Assembly: GCA_024402595.1 (NCBI GenBank)
Contig: JAKSTL010000014.1
Span: forward strand, 1 to 42,718
Length of the DNA: 42,718 nucleotides
Source: Treponema sp.
GTDB lineage: Bacteria; Spirochaetota; Spirochaetia; Treponematales; Treponemataceae
Reading direction: 5' to 3'
Position 1 is the first letter of the stretch. Every line of letters begins with the position of its first letter. Below are positions 7,496 to 17,183 of the stretch, in pieces. The notes beneath the pieces were generated by a model. The model made no database searches. It was not told the DNA's origin and saw only the letters and a list, made by a program, of their open reading frames with translations. The position numbers and the translations under genes were made by a program.

Positions 7496-7990
7496 TTAAA
7501 ATTCTAGATCCATTGTCATACATTCTTCTGAAGTTCCATATTCCAGCATACAGGATGTTAGAATACCAAGGGCTTCAAAACCATCTATTCCTTTGAAAGG
7601 ATCACTGTTGTTCATGATGATTCCGTCGGCTTTAAGCTGTTTAAAGGCATAACGAGGTGAACCTTTTGTAAGCTTATACATAAGGCCTCGGGAAGAAATC
7701 TGATTATCCCAGATTTTTGAATAGATGTAAGCAATTTCTTTTAATGAAATAATCTGATTTTCTGAAACTATTCCTGCAAAAGGCAGTTGTTTTTCTTTAG
7801 AAAGAATTGCTATAGCGTCATCATAAGATTTTGTGTCTTCCATAAGATTCTGTCGAACAGCAGACAAATAACAAATCTGACCGTAAGTAACTTGATCTGT
7901 ATTCAAGATGTTCGTTACTACATCTGCAGACTGTGCATAAATGCAAGAGCCTAAAAACATTACTAATAAACTTATTATAAATTTTCTCAT
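7496..7990 (-). CDS. Small exported protein (signal peptide or lipoprotein), function unknown
   Basis: This 164-aa protein starts MRKFIISLLVMFLGSCIYAQ. The hydrophobic stretch could end at a lipobox (LGSC, Cys16) or at a signal peptidase I site (IYA-Q). The mature protein is helical and contains a segment reading YGQICYLSAVRQ. It is the first gene of the exported operon, with 63 nt to the barrel gene. I recognise no domain. It could be a periplasmic partner of the FecR and barrel proteins. Confidence 0.65.
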   Translation of the reverse strand: MRKFIISLLVMFLGSCIYAQSADVVTNILNTDQVTYGQICYLSAVRQNLMEDTKSYDDAIAILSKEKQLPFAGIVSENQIISLKEIAYIYSKIWDNQISSRGLMYKLTKGSPRYAFKQLKADGIIMNNSDPFKGIDGFEALGILTSCMLEYGTSEECMTMDLEF

Positions 7991-9978
<1,988 letters not shown>

Positions 9979-10010
9979 TCGTTGAAGATTTGGAAATATT
10001 GAATTGAAGG

Positions 10011-10048
10011 CAGCCCCTTGGTGGAAATCATCGAGGGGCTGTTTTTTT
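10011..10048 (+). terminator. groL rho-independent terminator
   Basis: CAGCCCCTTG (10011-10020) pairs with CGAGGGGCTG (10032-10041) and is followed by a run of seven or eight T. It lies about 30 nt after the groL stop. Confidence 0.85.
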
Positions 10049-10112
10049 GGGGGGCAATTGGTTGGTGGCGACAAGTGGTTGAGAGAATTGCCACTTGGTT
10101 GGTTGTGTTCCA

Positions 10113-11483
10113 CTACTCGGTAGCTTCAGCTTGATTGGTGTTTGCAGAATCTGTTGGCTGAGGAACAAAGCATTTTAATTTTTCTACCCGCTGGATAAGG
10201 GATGGATGGCTGAAATTCCAGAATACATAGAAGGCTGGTGGAAGAAGTTCACTTAGGTTGTCAGCATTTAATTTTATCAGTCCTGTAATCAAAGGTTCGC
10301 CAGAATTGCAAAGTTTTGCGGCAAAATTATCAGCGGCGTATTCATTTTTTCGTGAAGAGAAATTTGTTAATGGCGAGATTATTTCTGCCACAGAACTATA
10401 AATGTTTATTGCCAGAAACAATCCAATAAATTGAACGGAAGAAACATTTTCGGGAGTCACCATGGAAAATCCAAATCCCTGATACAATCCTGTAAATTGA
10501 GCGAGTTTATATAGAACAAACAGCAGAACAAATTCCATTGGTATTAAGAAAATCAATCTTTTTGTAATATGATGCAGTTTAAAATGTCCAAGTTCATGTC
10601 CTAAAACCGCACCTAATTCATCTGGAGTAAGAGATTTTATAAGTGTATCGTAAAGAACAATTCTCTTTGCTTTTCCAAAACCTGAAAAATAAGCATTACT
10701 GTGACCACTTCGTTTTGATTCATCCATCACAAATAATCCGCCATTTTTAAAATCTGTTTTTTCAAGAATTTCTGTAATTTTATCTTTTACTTCACCATCT
10801 GGCAGTGGCTCGAATTTATTAAAAAGAGGTGCGATAAATTTTGGATAAATGATCTGCATTATAAAAGTAAAAGCAATAAGAACCGCCGCAAGAATGAACC
10901 ACCAGCTATCTGGGAATTTTACAAAAAAACAGGATGCCACAATGGTAAGCAAGGCCGCTAAAATCAAAGAAAGAATGGTATTTTTAAGATAATCTGTTAC
11001 CCATAATTTAAAAGTCATATTGCTGAATCCAAATTTCTTTTCTGTTTTAAATTCTCTGTACAAACTGAATGGTATAGCAAGAATTTCGTCGGGAATTGAA
11101 GCAAAAATCATAAAAAGAAAAAAACAGACAAAACTTTTTCCAATTGTAACGGGAATTCCGCCAATAAAATTTGTTATCATCGTAAAAAGCCAGGGATAAA
11201 AACCAAAAATAATCAGGCAAAGGTCTAAAACTAAAGAACAGATTGAAGAAGGAATCCATTGAAAATACTTTGCGTTTTCATAATCAGAAATTTTCTTCAA
11301 TTTTTCTGTATCAAAAGTTGCTTGTGCTAAAGGAATATCCGCTAACTCTTTTGGTAAAACTCCACCATTTTTGCATCTTGCTCTATAATCAATAAATTCA
11401 AGATAATGATTCAGCAAAAAACTGATTCCAGTTCCGATTAAATAAATTAAAACAAAAGGATTTGTAAACTGCACTAAATTCAT
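10113..11483 (-). CDS. M48 family membrane metalloprotease (Ste24/CAAX prenyl protease 1 type)
   Basis: This 456-aa integral membrane zinc protease has the N-terminal M48 transmembrane domain (residues about 1-210, including HYLEFIDYRARCKNGG). The catalytic HELGH lies within AVLGHELGHFKLHH at about residue 290, with further helices after it. The third zinc ligand is in the EYAADNFAAKL segment (about residue 375). Length and layout match Ste24-type enzymes (about 420-480 aa). Bacterial members lack prenylated substrates and probably act in membrane-protein quality control. It is convergent with groL and has no obvious operon partner. The ribosome site before the ATG is weak. Confidence 0.9.
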   Translation of the reverse strand: MNLVQFTNPFVLIYLIGTGISFLLNHYLEFIDYRARCKNGGVLPKELADIPLAQATFDTEKLKKISDYENAKYFQWIPSSICSLVLDLCLIIFGFYPWLFTMITNFIGGIPVTIGKSFVCFFLFMIFASIPDEILAIPFSLYREFKTEKKFGFSNMTFKLWVTDYLKNTILSLILAALLTIVASCFFVKFPDSWWFILAAVLIAFTFIMQIIYPKFIAPLFNKFEPLPDGEVKDKITEILEKTDFKNGGLFVMDESKRSGHSNAYFSGFGKAKRIVLYDTLIKSLTPDELGAVLGHELGHFKLHHITKRLIFLIPMEFVLLFVLYKLAQFTGLYQGFGFSMVTPENVSSVQFIGLFLAINIYSSVAEIISPLTNFSSRKNEYAADNFAAKLCNSGEPLITGLIKLNADNLSELLPPAFYVFWNFSHPSLIQRVEKLKCFVPQPTDSANTNQAEATE

Positions 11484-11545
11484 AAGAAAATTATAGAAGA
11501 AACAATAATTATTTACAACAAAACATTGATTTGCATTTTTCCTAT

Positions 11546-11553
11546 AAACGTTT
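11546..11553. promoter_or_regulatory. AAACGTTT palindrome, possible LacI-type operator
   Basis: An 8-bp perfect palindrome with the central CG typical of LacI/GalR operators lies 12 nt before the regulator's own start codon. It overlaps a TATAAA box at 11543-11548. Autoregulation is inferred. Confidence 0.35.
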
Positions 11554-11565
11554 TACCATTGTCTC

Positions 11566-12618
11566 ATGATTACATTAAAAGAAATATCCCAGCGATGCAA
11601 TGTTTCTATTGCAACTGTTTCAAACATTATGAATGGAAAATCCAATGTATCAGAAGAAACAAAAGAACGAGTTATGGCTGTTGTAAAAGAAACTGGATAT
11701 ATTCCAAACTATATGGCTCGTGGTTTACGCGCTTCAAAATCAAAAACTATCGGAATGATTGTAGATGATATTACAGCCTTTGGTTCACCAAGAATAATTG
11801 AAGGCATTATGGAAGTTTGCGAGGATAATGATTACAGGGCTATTTTATCGAATCTGCGCATTTACTCAAAATGGATGCATAAAGAACAAAAGCCTGATGA
11901 TTTTACCAATCTTGTTAATTCTACAATTCAGGAACTGCTTTCTATTAAAGTGGACGGTATAATTTATGTTGGCGCTTACACAAGAGAGATTGATTTTTTA
12001 CCAACGGATTCTATTCCCTTTTCCATTGCCTATTCCACCAGCAAAAATGAAGTTATTCCTTCTGTTTGCATAGATGATGTTACTTCTGCGTATAATCTTA
12101 CCAACTATCTGATTTCCCATAATCATAGAAAAATTGCAGTTATTTCTGGTCCATCTGGAGCCTCCCACTCTGAACTTCGATTAAAGGGTTACAAACAGGC
12201 TTTGCTGGAAAATAGCATCCCTTTTGATGATACAATGATTTTTTCTGCAAAATGGGATACTCAATCAGCCTACAAAACCTGTCAGAATATAAATCTTTCC
12301 AATTTGGTAAAATCAAAAAAAATATCCGCTCTCTTCTGCTTTAATGATTTAATGGCGGCGGGAGTTTATGCATACTTACAGGACAATAATTTAAAACCTG
12401 GAGAAGATCTTTCTATTGTAGGATTTGATAATCGGGAATGTGCAGAGATTCTGAGTCCACAATTGACAACCATGGGAATCAAGCTTTTACAAATTGGGCA
12501 AAAATCAGCAGAAATATTGTTCAAACAAATAAAAGGAGAAGAAGTAACGCCCAAAAGTTATAAAATGAACTGCCAGTTATATGAACGACAATCTGTTGTT
12601 ACAAACAATTTGCAATAA
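11566..12618 (+). CDS. LacI/GalR family transcriptional regulator
   Basis: The 350-aa regulator has an N-terminal LacI helix-turn-helix (LKEISQRCNVSIATVSNIMN, residues 3-22). It continues with the hinge GYIPNYMARGLRASKSKTIG and a periplasmic-binding-protein-like effector domain from about 60 onward (GIIYVGAY, ISGPSGASHSELRLKGY, LSIVGFDNRE, QLTTMGI). The likely ligand is a sugar or nucleoside, but no transporter or catabolic gene is adjacent, so the regulon lies elsewhere. The start codon lacks a clear SD. An AAACGTTT palindrome just upstream may be its own operator. The insert around residues 108-120 (YSKWMHKEQKPDD) is slightly unusual for the family. Confidence 0.92.
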   Translation: MITLKEISQRCNVSIATVSNIMNGKSNVSEETKERVMAVVKETGYIPNYMARGLRASKSKTIGMIVDDITAFGSPRIIEGIMEVCEDNDYRAILSNLRIYSKWMHKEQKPDDFTNLVNSTIQELLSIKVDGIIYVGAYTREIDFLPTDSIPFSIAYSTSKNEVIPSVCIDDVTSAYNLTNYLISHNHRKIAVISGPSGASHSELRLKGYKQALLENSIPFDDTMIFSAKWDTQSAYKTCQNINLSNLVKSKKISALFCFNDLMAAGVYAYLQDNNLKPGEDLSIVGFDNRECAEILSPQLTTMGIKLLQIGQKSAEILFKQIKGEEVTPKSYKMNCQLYERQSVVTNNLQ

Positions 12619-12660
12619 TTTACAAATTGCATTGATTTTTAATTAGAAATCGCGCTAATA

Positions 12661-12738
12661 AAAAAAGCTGTCCAATAAGCCATCTGATTATATCATCCAA
12701 AATAATAACTCTGTATGATTGATGTTTATTGAACAGCT
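12661..12738 (-). terminator. Terminator between convergent genes, carries TTATTGRACA arms
   Basis: AGCTGTCCAATAA (12666-12678) pairs with TTATTGAACAGCT (12726-12738) with one mismatch, and the inner CATC/GATG (12681-12684, 12721-12724) extend it. On the minus strand it ends in TTTTTT, so it is a good terminator for the exported-protein gene at 12811. On the plus strand it could also stop LacI transcription. Confidence 0.75.
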
Positions 12739-12810
12739 CTTTCCAAATGACAGAAAGATTTTCTGTGCTAATTAGTGTAAAATTATTGATTTATTACTGT
12801 TCTATTACTG

Positions 12811-13191
12811 TTACTGTTCTAAAGCAGCCTTAAATTCAATAACTTTCTGATAATCTTGATCTTCCCAATCTGGATTAATGCGCAAAATGAGATTTGCACC
12901 ATCTGTTAAAGATTGAATGAATGAATAATGTCTCTGAGTTTCTGCATAATAGAAAGAAAGTGTAATACCTTCTGTTGTAGCTTCGAGCTTGTATTTTTCC
13001 ATTTTTTCAGAATCAAATTTGCAGATTGACTTTCCAGAAACTGAATCCAAAAGTTCAACTGTTCCTGCACCAATTACCCATTCACCATTCCAGTTGTCAT
13101 CAACCCAATGTCCTGATGGAAATGTACTTTCTGCGAAAAGACCTGCAACCATTACAGCTGCTACAAAAAGAATTGCAATAATTTTCTTCAT
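12811..13191 (-). CDS. Small exported protein, function unknown
   Basis: The ATG at 13189-13191 has AGGAGA upstream and begins a clear signal peptide (MKKIIAILFVAAV ... GLFAE). This gives a 126-aa precursor. The longer frame to 13293 adds 34 residues that do not look like a protein start. The mature part of about 105 residues is predicted beta-rich, with an aromatic cluster GHWVDDNWNGEWVIGAG and no cysteines besides one (SICKF). This resembles small lipocalin-like periplasmic proteins, but I cannot place it. A terminator follows at 12661-12738. It is divergent from the XRE-M78 gene and shares its AT-rich promoter region. Confidence 0.75.
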   Translation of the reverse strand: MKKIIAILFVAAVMVAGLFAESTFPSGHWVDDNWNGEWVIGAGTVELLDSVSGKSICKFDSEKMEKYKLEATTEGITLSFYYAETQRHYSFIQSLTDGANLILRINPDWEDQDYQKVIEFKAALEQ

Positions 13192-13401
13192 TGTATTCTC
13201 CTGAAATACTATTGATAGCAAACTAAAATTATCTAAAGCAACGCCTCGAAAAACTTTAGTGATAAAATAAATTTGAATTTTATCTCGCTTCAAAATAAAA
13301 CTAAAATAATTTTATCACAAAAAAAAAATATTTCAATTTTTTTCTACAAATATGAGCAGGTTTTAAACTATAAAAAAAATAACTCATTTTTTGAAATATT
13401 T

Positions 13402-13416
13402 TTACCTTTTTGGTAA
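13402..13416. promoter_or_regulatory. Operator-like palindrome 1 (TTACC-N5-GGTAA)
   Basis: TTACC (13402-13406) and GGTAA (13412-13416) form an inverted repeat with a T5 spacer. It sits upstream of the -35 box of the XRE-M78 gene, and an identical pair occurs 50 bp downstream. Confidence 0.55.
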
Positions 13417-13424
13417 ATTTTTAC

Positions 13425-13453
13425 TTGCATTTTAAAATATTATATATTATATT
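13425..13453 (+). promoter_or_regulatory. Promoter of the XRE-M78 gene
   Basis: TTGCAT (13425-13430), a 17-nt spacer and TATATT (13448-13453) match sigma-70 boxes well. The -10 box is overlapped by operator 2, and operator 1 lies just upstream of the -35 box. Confidence 0.6.
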
Positions 13454-13466
13454 ACCAATTAGGTAA
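13452..13466. promoter_or_regulatory. Operator-like palindrome 2 (TTACC-N5-GGTAA)
   Basis: TTACC (13452-13456) and GGTAA (13462-13466) repeat operator 1 exactly in both half-sites. It overlaps the -10 box, so binding here would block initiation. Autorepression is inferred. Confidence 0.55.
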
Positions 13467-13483
13467 TTTTTTTATATATTTTT

Positions 13484-14716
13484 ATGGATAATTTCAACAA
13501 TACAGGCTTTAATCCTCCTAACAAAGTTTTAAAGCTTATTCTTTCTAGATTCGGAATTTCTCAAAGTGAACTGGCAATCAGAACCGGTGTTTCTCCAAAG
13601 CATATAAGCAAAGTTTTAAATGGAGAAGCTGGTATTACTGTAAGTTTTGCACAAAAATTAGAATATGCTTTAGGCATGTATGATAAATCTTATGATTGGG
13701 ATTATTTTATAAATCTTCAAAAGGAATATGATAAAAAGCAGACTCTATTACAAGATACTACAAATATTATTACCTCTGAACTTGAAATAGCAAATAAACT
13801 TGATATTCTGATTAATTATTGTCCAGAGGATTTTTCTTTAACCTGTGCAGCTAATACAAAAAATCTATTGACTACAATGACAACATCCAATCCGTCAAAT
13901 GAATCAACCCCAGAAGAATCTACTGAAGCACAAGATTGTCTGGATTCATCAAAACAAAATGCAGATATATTAAAAATACTAAAACTACGAAAATTGCTTC
14001 ATGTTTCAAAATTGACGGATATTCCAAAACTTTTCGCCATTACAACGCCTACTCACAATAATGAAACGGACATTATTAAACAAAACGATTATTCTATCTA
14101 CTATTTATTTGCCTGGACTCAACTTTGTTGCAACTTATATTTAAAAAAGGCCTTCAGTGAACAACCTCAGCAAGTATCTTCATTAACTCAAAAGGAGCAA
14201 AAACACAAATTATTAAATCTAATTCCCCACTTAAATGCTTTGTTCCAATTTAACAATGTAGATACCCCGGATTTTATTTACAAGCTTCAAGAAATATTTG
14301 CCAGTTGTGGAATCCACTTTTTTGTTGTTCCAAGATTCCCCCAATTGAATGTGTCAGGATTTATTAAAATCATTAATTCCAGCACAGATTATTTCCAAAC
14401 TCTTTTATGTATTACAGAAATCCCCGCAAACAACTCCATCTCAGAAGGAAATCAGCACGAGTCCTTCTGGTATGCAATTTTTCATGCCATTGGTCATATT
14501 GTAAATGGTGATGTGAAAAAAGAATATTTGGAGCATTCTGCCTACATATACCCTAAAAATATTTATCAAAATTATAGCGACAATTCAAAAGTAAATATGA
14601 AGAATGAAGAAACTGCTGGCCTTATGAATATGTACAAAGATTTGGAAATTGAGCGTAAGGCGGATAGCTTTGCACGAAGAAAAATGAAATTAAATAAAGA
14701 AACAGGAGGTGCCTAA
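13484..14716 (+). CDS. XRE-family regulator fused to a degenerate M78 (ImmA/IrrE-like) metallopeptidase domain
   Basis: The 410-aa protein begins with a HigA/XRE helix-turn-helix (residues about 10-65: SRFGISQSELAIRTGVSPKH, ISKVLNGEAGIT). A long, poorly conserved middle follows. The C-terminal domain (about 275-405) has the ImmA/IrrE layout: FFVVPRFP, then FWYAIFHAIGHIVNGD, then EIERKADSFARRKM. In M78 enzymes the central motif is HExxH. Here the catalytic Glu is Ala (codon GCC), while both His and the third ligand region (E..AD.FA) remain. The domain may bind metal without cutting, so it could act as a sensor. There is no partner toxin (HigB-like) on either side. Twin operators upstream suggest autoregulation. 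Confidence 0.85.
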   Translation: MDNFNNTGFNPPNKVLKLILSRFGISQSELAIRTGVSPKHISKVLNGEAGITVSFAQKLEYALGMYDKSYDWDYFINLQKEYDKKQTLLQDTTNIITSELEIANKLDILINYCPEDFSLTCAANTKNLLTTMTTSNPSNESTPEESTEAQDCLDSSKQNADILKILKLRKLLHVSKLTDIPKLFAITTPTHNNETDIIKQNDYSIYYLFAWTQLCCNLYLKKAFSEQPQQVSSLTQKEQKHKLLNLIPHLNALFQFNNVDTPDFIYKLQEIFASCGIHFFVVPRFPQLNVSGFIKIINSSTDYFQTLLCITEIPANNSISEGNQHESFWYAIFHAIGHIVNGDVKKEYLEHSAYIYPKNIYQNYSDNSKVNMKNEETAGLMNMYKDLEIERKADSFARRKMKLNKETGGA

Positions 14717-14731
14717 AAAATGGTGAAATAA
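14702..14731 (+). pseudogene. Strong ribosome site leading into a three-codon frame: possible lost second gene
   Basis: The last codons of the XRE-M78 gene contain AGGAGGTG. An ATG follows about 9 nt later, but the frame stops after ATG GTG AAA TAA. A second frame of 17 codons starts nearby (MIKLPKITHS...). XRE-M78 proteins are often followed by a coupled partner gene. This could be the remnant start of such a gene, or chance. Confidence 0.25.
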
Positions 14732-14813
14732 CAAAATGATTAAATTGCCCAAAATTACTCATTCAAATAAAATATTTAAACAAGTCTTTTAGACACAACC
14801 TTTTCTTAATCTA

Positions 14814-14829
14814 TGGAATTATGATTCCA
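14814..14829. terminator. Small hairpin between convergent genes
   Basis: TGGAAT (14814-14819) pairs with ATTCCA (14824-14829) over a 4-nt loop between the XRE-M78 gene and the convergent ComFB-fusion gene. It has no T-run, so terminator function is uncertain. Confidence 0.25.
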
Positions 14830-14891
14830 ATCTATGTTTATCAATAATCAAAATTAAAACTTAACAATTGATTCTGTTTCAAAAACTTTGT

Positions 14892-15632
14892 TTATGCATT
14901 GGGAATGTCAAGGTTTCTATCCATTGTAGTCTGGACATTCGTACTGAATAAAATCAAATCTTTTATCTTCAGTGAGTAAGTTGAATCCAATTCATTCTTA
15001 GAAGAAGATTCACTTTCTACTGGAACAGAGAAAGAATAAACCAAGCTGTTATAATTTGGAGCAGAAATCTCTAAGGTAAAATTAAACTTTTTGGTAATGC
15101 CATCTTTTTCAGCAGGAAGAGATTTCATCCAAAAGGAATAATTTCCTTTAGTAGCTTTTTTAGTAGTGAAAGGATTTAACCAGGTTTTATCAATCATTTC
15201 AACTGGATTTCCTTCATACTTTAGTAAAACGGAGGCTTCAGAAATTGGCTCAAAAGTTGAACCGTCTAATATTGTACCAGTGAATGTAGGAAAATTAAAA
15301 ACGGGTTCCTGCACAGACTGTATTGTACAGTCATTTCTATCTTGATTGTGGAATGGTCGTTTTGTAGAACTGACAATGCGCATTCCCTCAAGAATCAATG
15401 CATCAATATCAGCCAACAACTGATGATCTTCAAAAACATCAGAAGAATGTGTAACACCCCGTCCAGAAACCACATATCTTGGTGGAATACGATTTAGAAC
15501 ATAATTAACTGTATCAAGACGACAATTCAGACAATCACAGGTTAACCAAGAGCAATTCTCTTTTTTTACCTGATAGTAATAATTGTCAACAGTCTGTTCT
15601 ACTATATCTTCCATTATATTGTGTACATTCAT
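14892..15632 (-). CDS. ComFB-domain protein with C-terminal beta-sandwich-like extension
   Basis: Residues about 1-90 of this 246-aa protein match ComFB (late competence protein, PF10719). The matching parts are NIMEDIVEQTVDNYY, the Cys cluster CDCLNC, NYVLNRIPPRYVVSGRG, and a helix covering the dimer segment. ComFB-domain proteins have been described as cyclic di-nucleotide receptors in cyanobacteria, so a signalling role is plausible but unproven here. Residues about 115-235 look like a carboxypeptidase-regulatory/Cna-B-like beta sandwich (FTGTILDGSTFEPISEASVL, KGNYSFWM, FTLEISAPNYNSLVYSFSV). Such domains are usually extracytoplasmic, yet there is no signal peptide. This makes the fusion odd. 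The start has a GAGGAG site. It is divergent from the envelope cluster to its right. Confidence 0.8.
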   Translation of the reverse strand: MNVHNIMEDIVEQTVDNYYYQVKKENCSWLTCDCLNCRLDTVNYVLNRIPPRYVVSGRGVTHSSDVFEDHQLLADIDALILEGMRIVSSTKRPFHNQDRNDCTIQSVQEPVFNFPTFTGTILDGSTFEPISEASVLLKYEGNPVEMIDKTWLNPFTTKKATKGNYSFWMKSLPAEKDGITKKFNFTLEISAPNYNSLVYSFSVPVESESSSKNELDSTYSLKIKDLILFSTNVQTTMDRNLDIPNA

Positions 15633-15846
15633 ATTTTGCTCCTCATATATTTTTTTATTTAAATAATTATATGTCAGATTTATTTCTGGGGCAAATAATT
15701 TTTCCTAAATTAAAAACTTTCAAGTAAAACTATGAGTTTAACACCCGCAGTTCTACATTAAGGGTTTAATTTAGTCGCTATCTGTAATAAGACTTTTTTT
15801 AAATAAAAAAGTTGATTTGCATTTTGATTTCGGAGAATCAGAGTTT

Positions 15847-17049
15847 ATGAAAAAAACAAATACAAAGGCAGAAAGTGAAAAAAAGGAAATAAGAGTTCTT
15901 GTACTAAAAGCAATTCTTTTTTTCTTTTCGGGAATGACATTATCAATAGCTCTTTTGTTATCAATACAAAAAGGATTCCCTTATATTTCAAAAACAAGCT
16001 TGGATTATTCTGAACAAGTCATACAAACTCAAAACGCCCCTTCAGATTCTACTATAGACATAGAAGTTGTAAAGATAGAATCTCTAGGCCTAAATGAAAC
16101 TGTTTGTAAAAATAATGATATTCCAATTTCAGAGTTCCAACAAAAAATAGAAACGATACAAAATACGGAAGGAATAATTATTCAATATGATAATTATTTA
16201 GCAACGGAAAGCGCCATACAGAAAAAAGCGGCAGATTTCTATCAAACTACAATTGTCGCGGAAAAATCTATAATTCAGGATGAAGAAAATAAACTAATCT
16301 CAAAAAAAGCTTTCAAAACACCAACTGTAGAACCTGTTTTATTGCATCAAGATTTTTCTGAAATAAGAATTAATGATTATGTCAAACCAACAAAAAAAAT
16401 TGACAAACTATCCATTGATTTTGTTTTTTCACCAATCATATTTCCTAATTATAAAAGCAATATAATGGGTGATTTTTCCAATACGGGAATTAATATTACA
16501 CCAGGAATAAACTTCAGCTGGAAAACCAATATTCTAAACAAAATCGATAAAAAAAATCAATTTTTTCATAATAAATATCTTACCGCTGCCATAAAACTAT
16601 CTGCATTTCAGCTAGAAAACCATGGTGTTAAAAGTATTTTATTTAAAGATGATTCAAATTATGAAAACAGATTATCTACGGAAACTTCACCTCTATCTAT
16701 GAATTACGATTTTTCAGGTTATTTTTTTAATTCCCGATTTGATGTGGGGTTACAGCAACATTTTTCTATAAAAGACAAACAAATAGTTATAAACCTTCAT
16801 AATGGAATTGGTCTTATAGGTTTTCCAAATACTCGGTATGCGATTAACGAAAATACTATAGGACAAGAATCATTTACAAAAAAAATCAAAACGCCCTGGA
16901 GTTTATCTGCTGGAACAGGATTAAGTATATATTACTATTTCTCGGACTATTTATATTCAGGATTATTTTGTGATGCAAATCTGGTTCTCCCCTCAAATAA
17001 TAATCTTACTTTCATACAATCAGGAGTTGTTTTTGGTATAAATATTTAA
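15847..17049 (+). CDS. Membrane-anchored protein with C-terminal beta-barrel-like domain
   Basis: The ATG at 15847 (MKKTNTKAE) is preferred over 15817 because GGAG lies 11 nt before it and the flanking bases resemble the start of the gene at 17870. It gives 400 aa. A basic N-terminus is followed by one hydrophobic helix (about residues 18-42, LVLKAILFFFSGMTLSIALLL). A linker of about 150 residues rich in Glu, Gln and Thr comes next. Residues about 190-400 have the strand pattern of a small outer membrane barrel (DFVFSPIIFP, GINFSWKT, YDFSGYFFNSRFDVGLQQHF, LSAGTGLSIYYYF, GVVFGINI). A long uncleaved-looking helix joined to a barrel-like domain is unusual. It may be an atypical signal peptide. 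It heads the lipoprotein cluster. Confidence 0.65.
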   Translation: MKKTNTKAESEKKEIRVLVLKAILFFFSGMTLSIALLLSIQKGFPYISKTSLDYSEQVIQTQNAPSDSTIDIEVVKIESLGLNETVCKNNDIPISEFQQKIETIQNTEGIIIQYDNYLATESAIQKKAADFYQTTIVAEKSIIQDEENKLISKKAFKTPTVEPVLLHQDFSEIRINDYVKPTKKIDKLSIDFVFSPIIFPNYKSNIMGDFSNTGINITPGINFSWKTNILNKIDKKNQFFHNKYLTAAIKLSAFQLENHGVKSILFKDDSNYENRLSTETSPLSMNYDFSGYFFNSRFDVGLQQHFSIKDKQIVINLHNGIGLIGFPNTRYAINENTIGQESFTKKIKTPWSLSAGTGLSIYYYFSDYLYSGLFCDANLVLPSNNNLTFIQSGVVFGINI

Positions 17050-17163
17050 TCCCTCGAGCAAAGTTCTCGTAAGACTTAAAACTTATTCCATAAAGAAAAT
17101 AAAAAAGTAGGCGTGATAAAAATCCCGCTAAAACTTCGCGGTACTTTTATCTTTGAAAAATCT

Positions 17164-17179
17164 GTTCGCTCACGCGAAC
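17164..17179. repeat. Small perfect hairpin GTTCGC-N4-GCGAAC
   Basis: GTTCGC (17164-17169) and GCGAAC (17174-17179) pair over a 4-nt loop, just before the large terminator structure. The surrounding 17050-17180 shows no gene. Confidence 0.4.
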
Positions 17180-17183
17180 GCTG

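Noticed and set aside
13192..14891. HigBA-type toxin-antitoxin pair
   Set aside because: The XRE domain resembles HigA, but no small toxin gene lies upstream or downstream.
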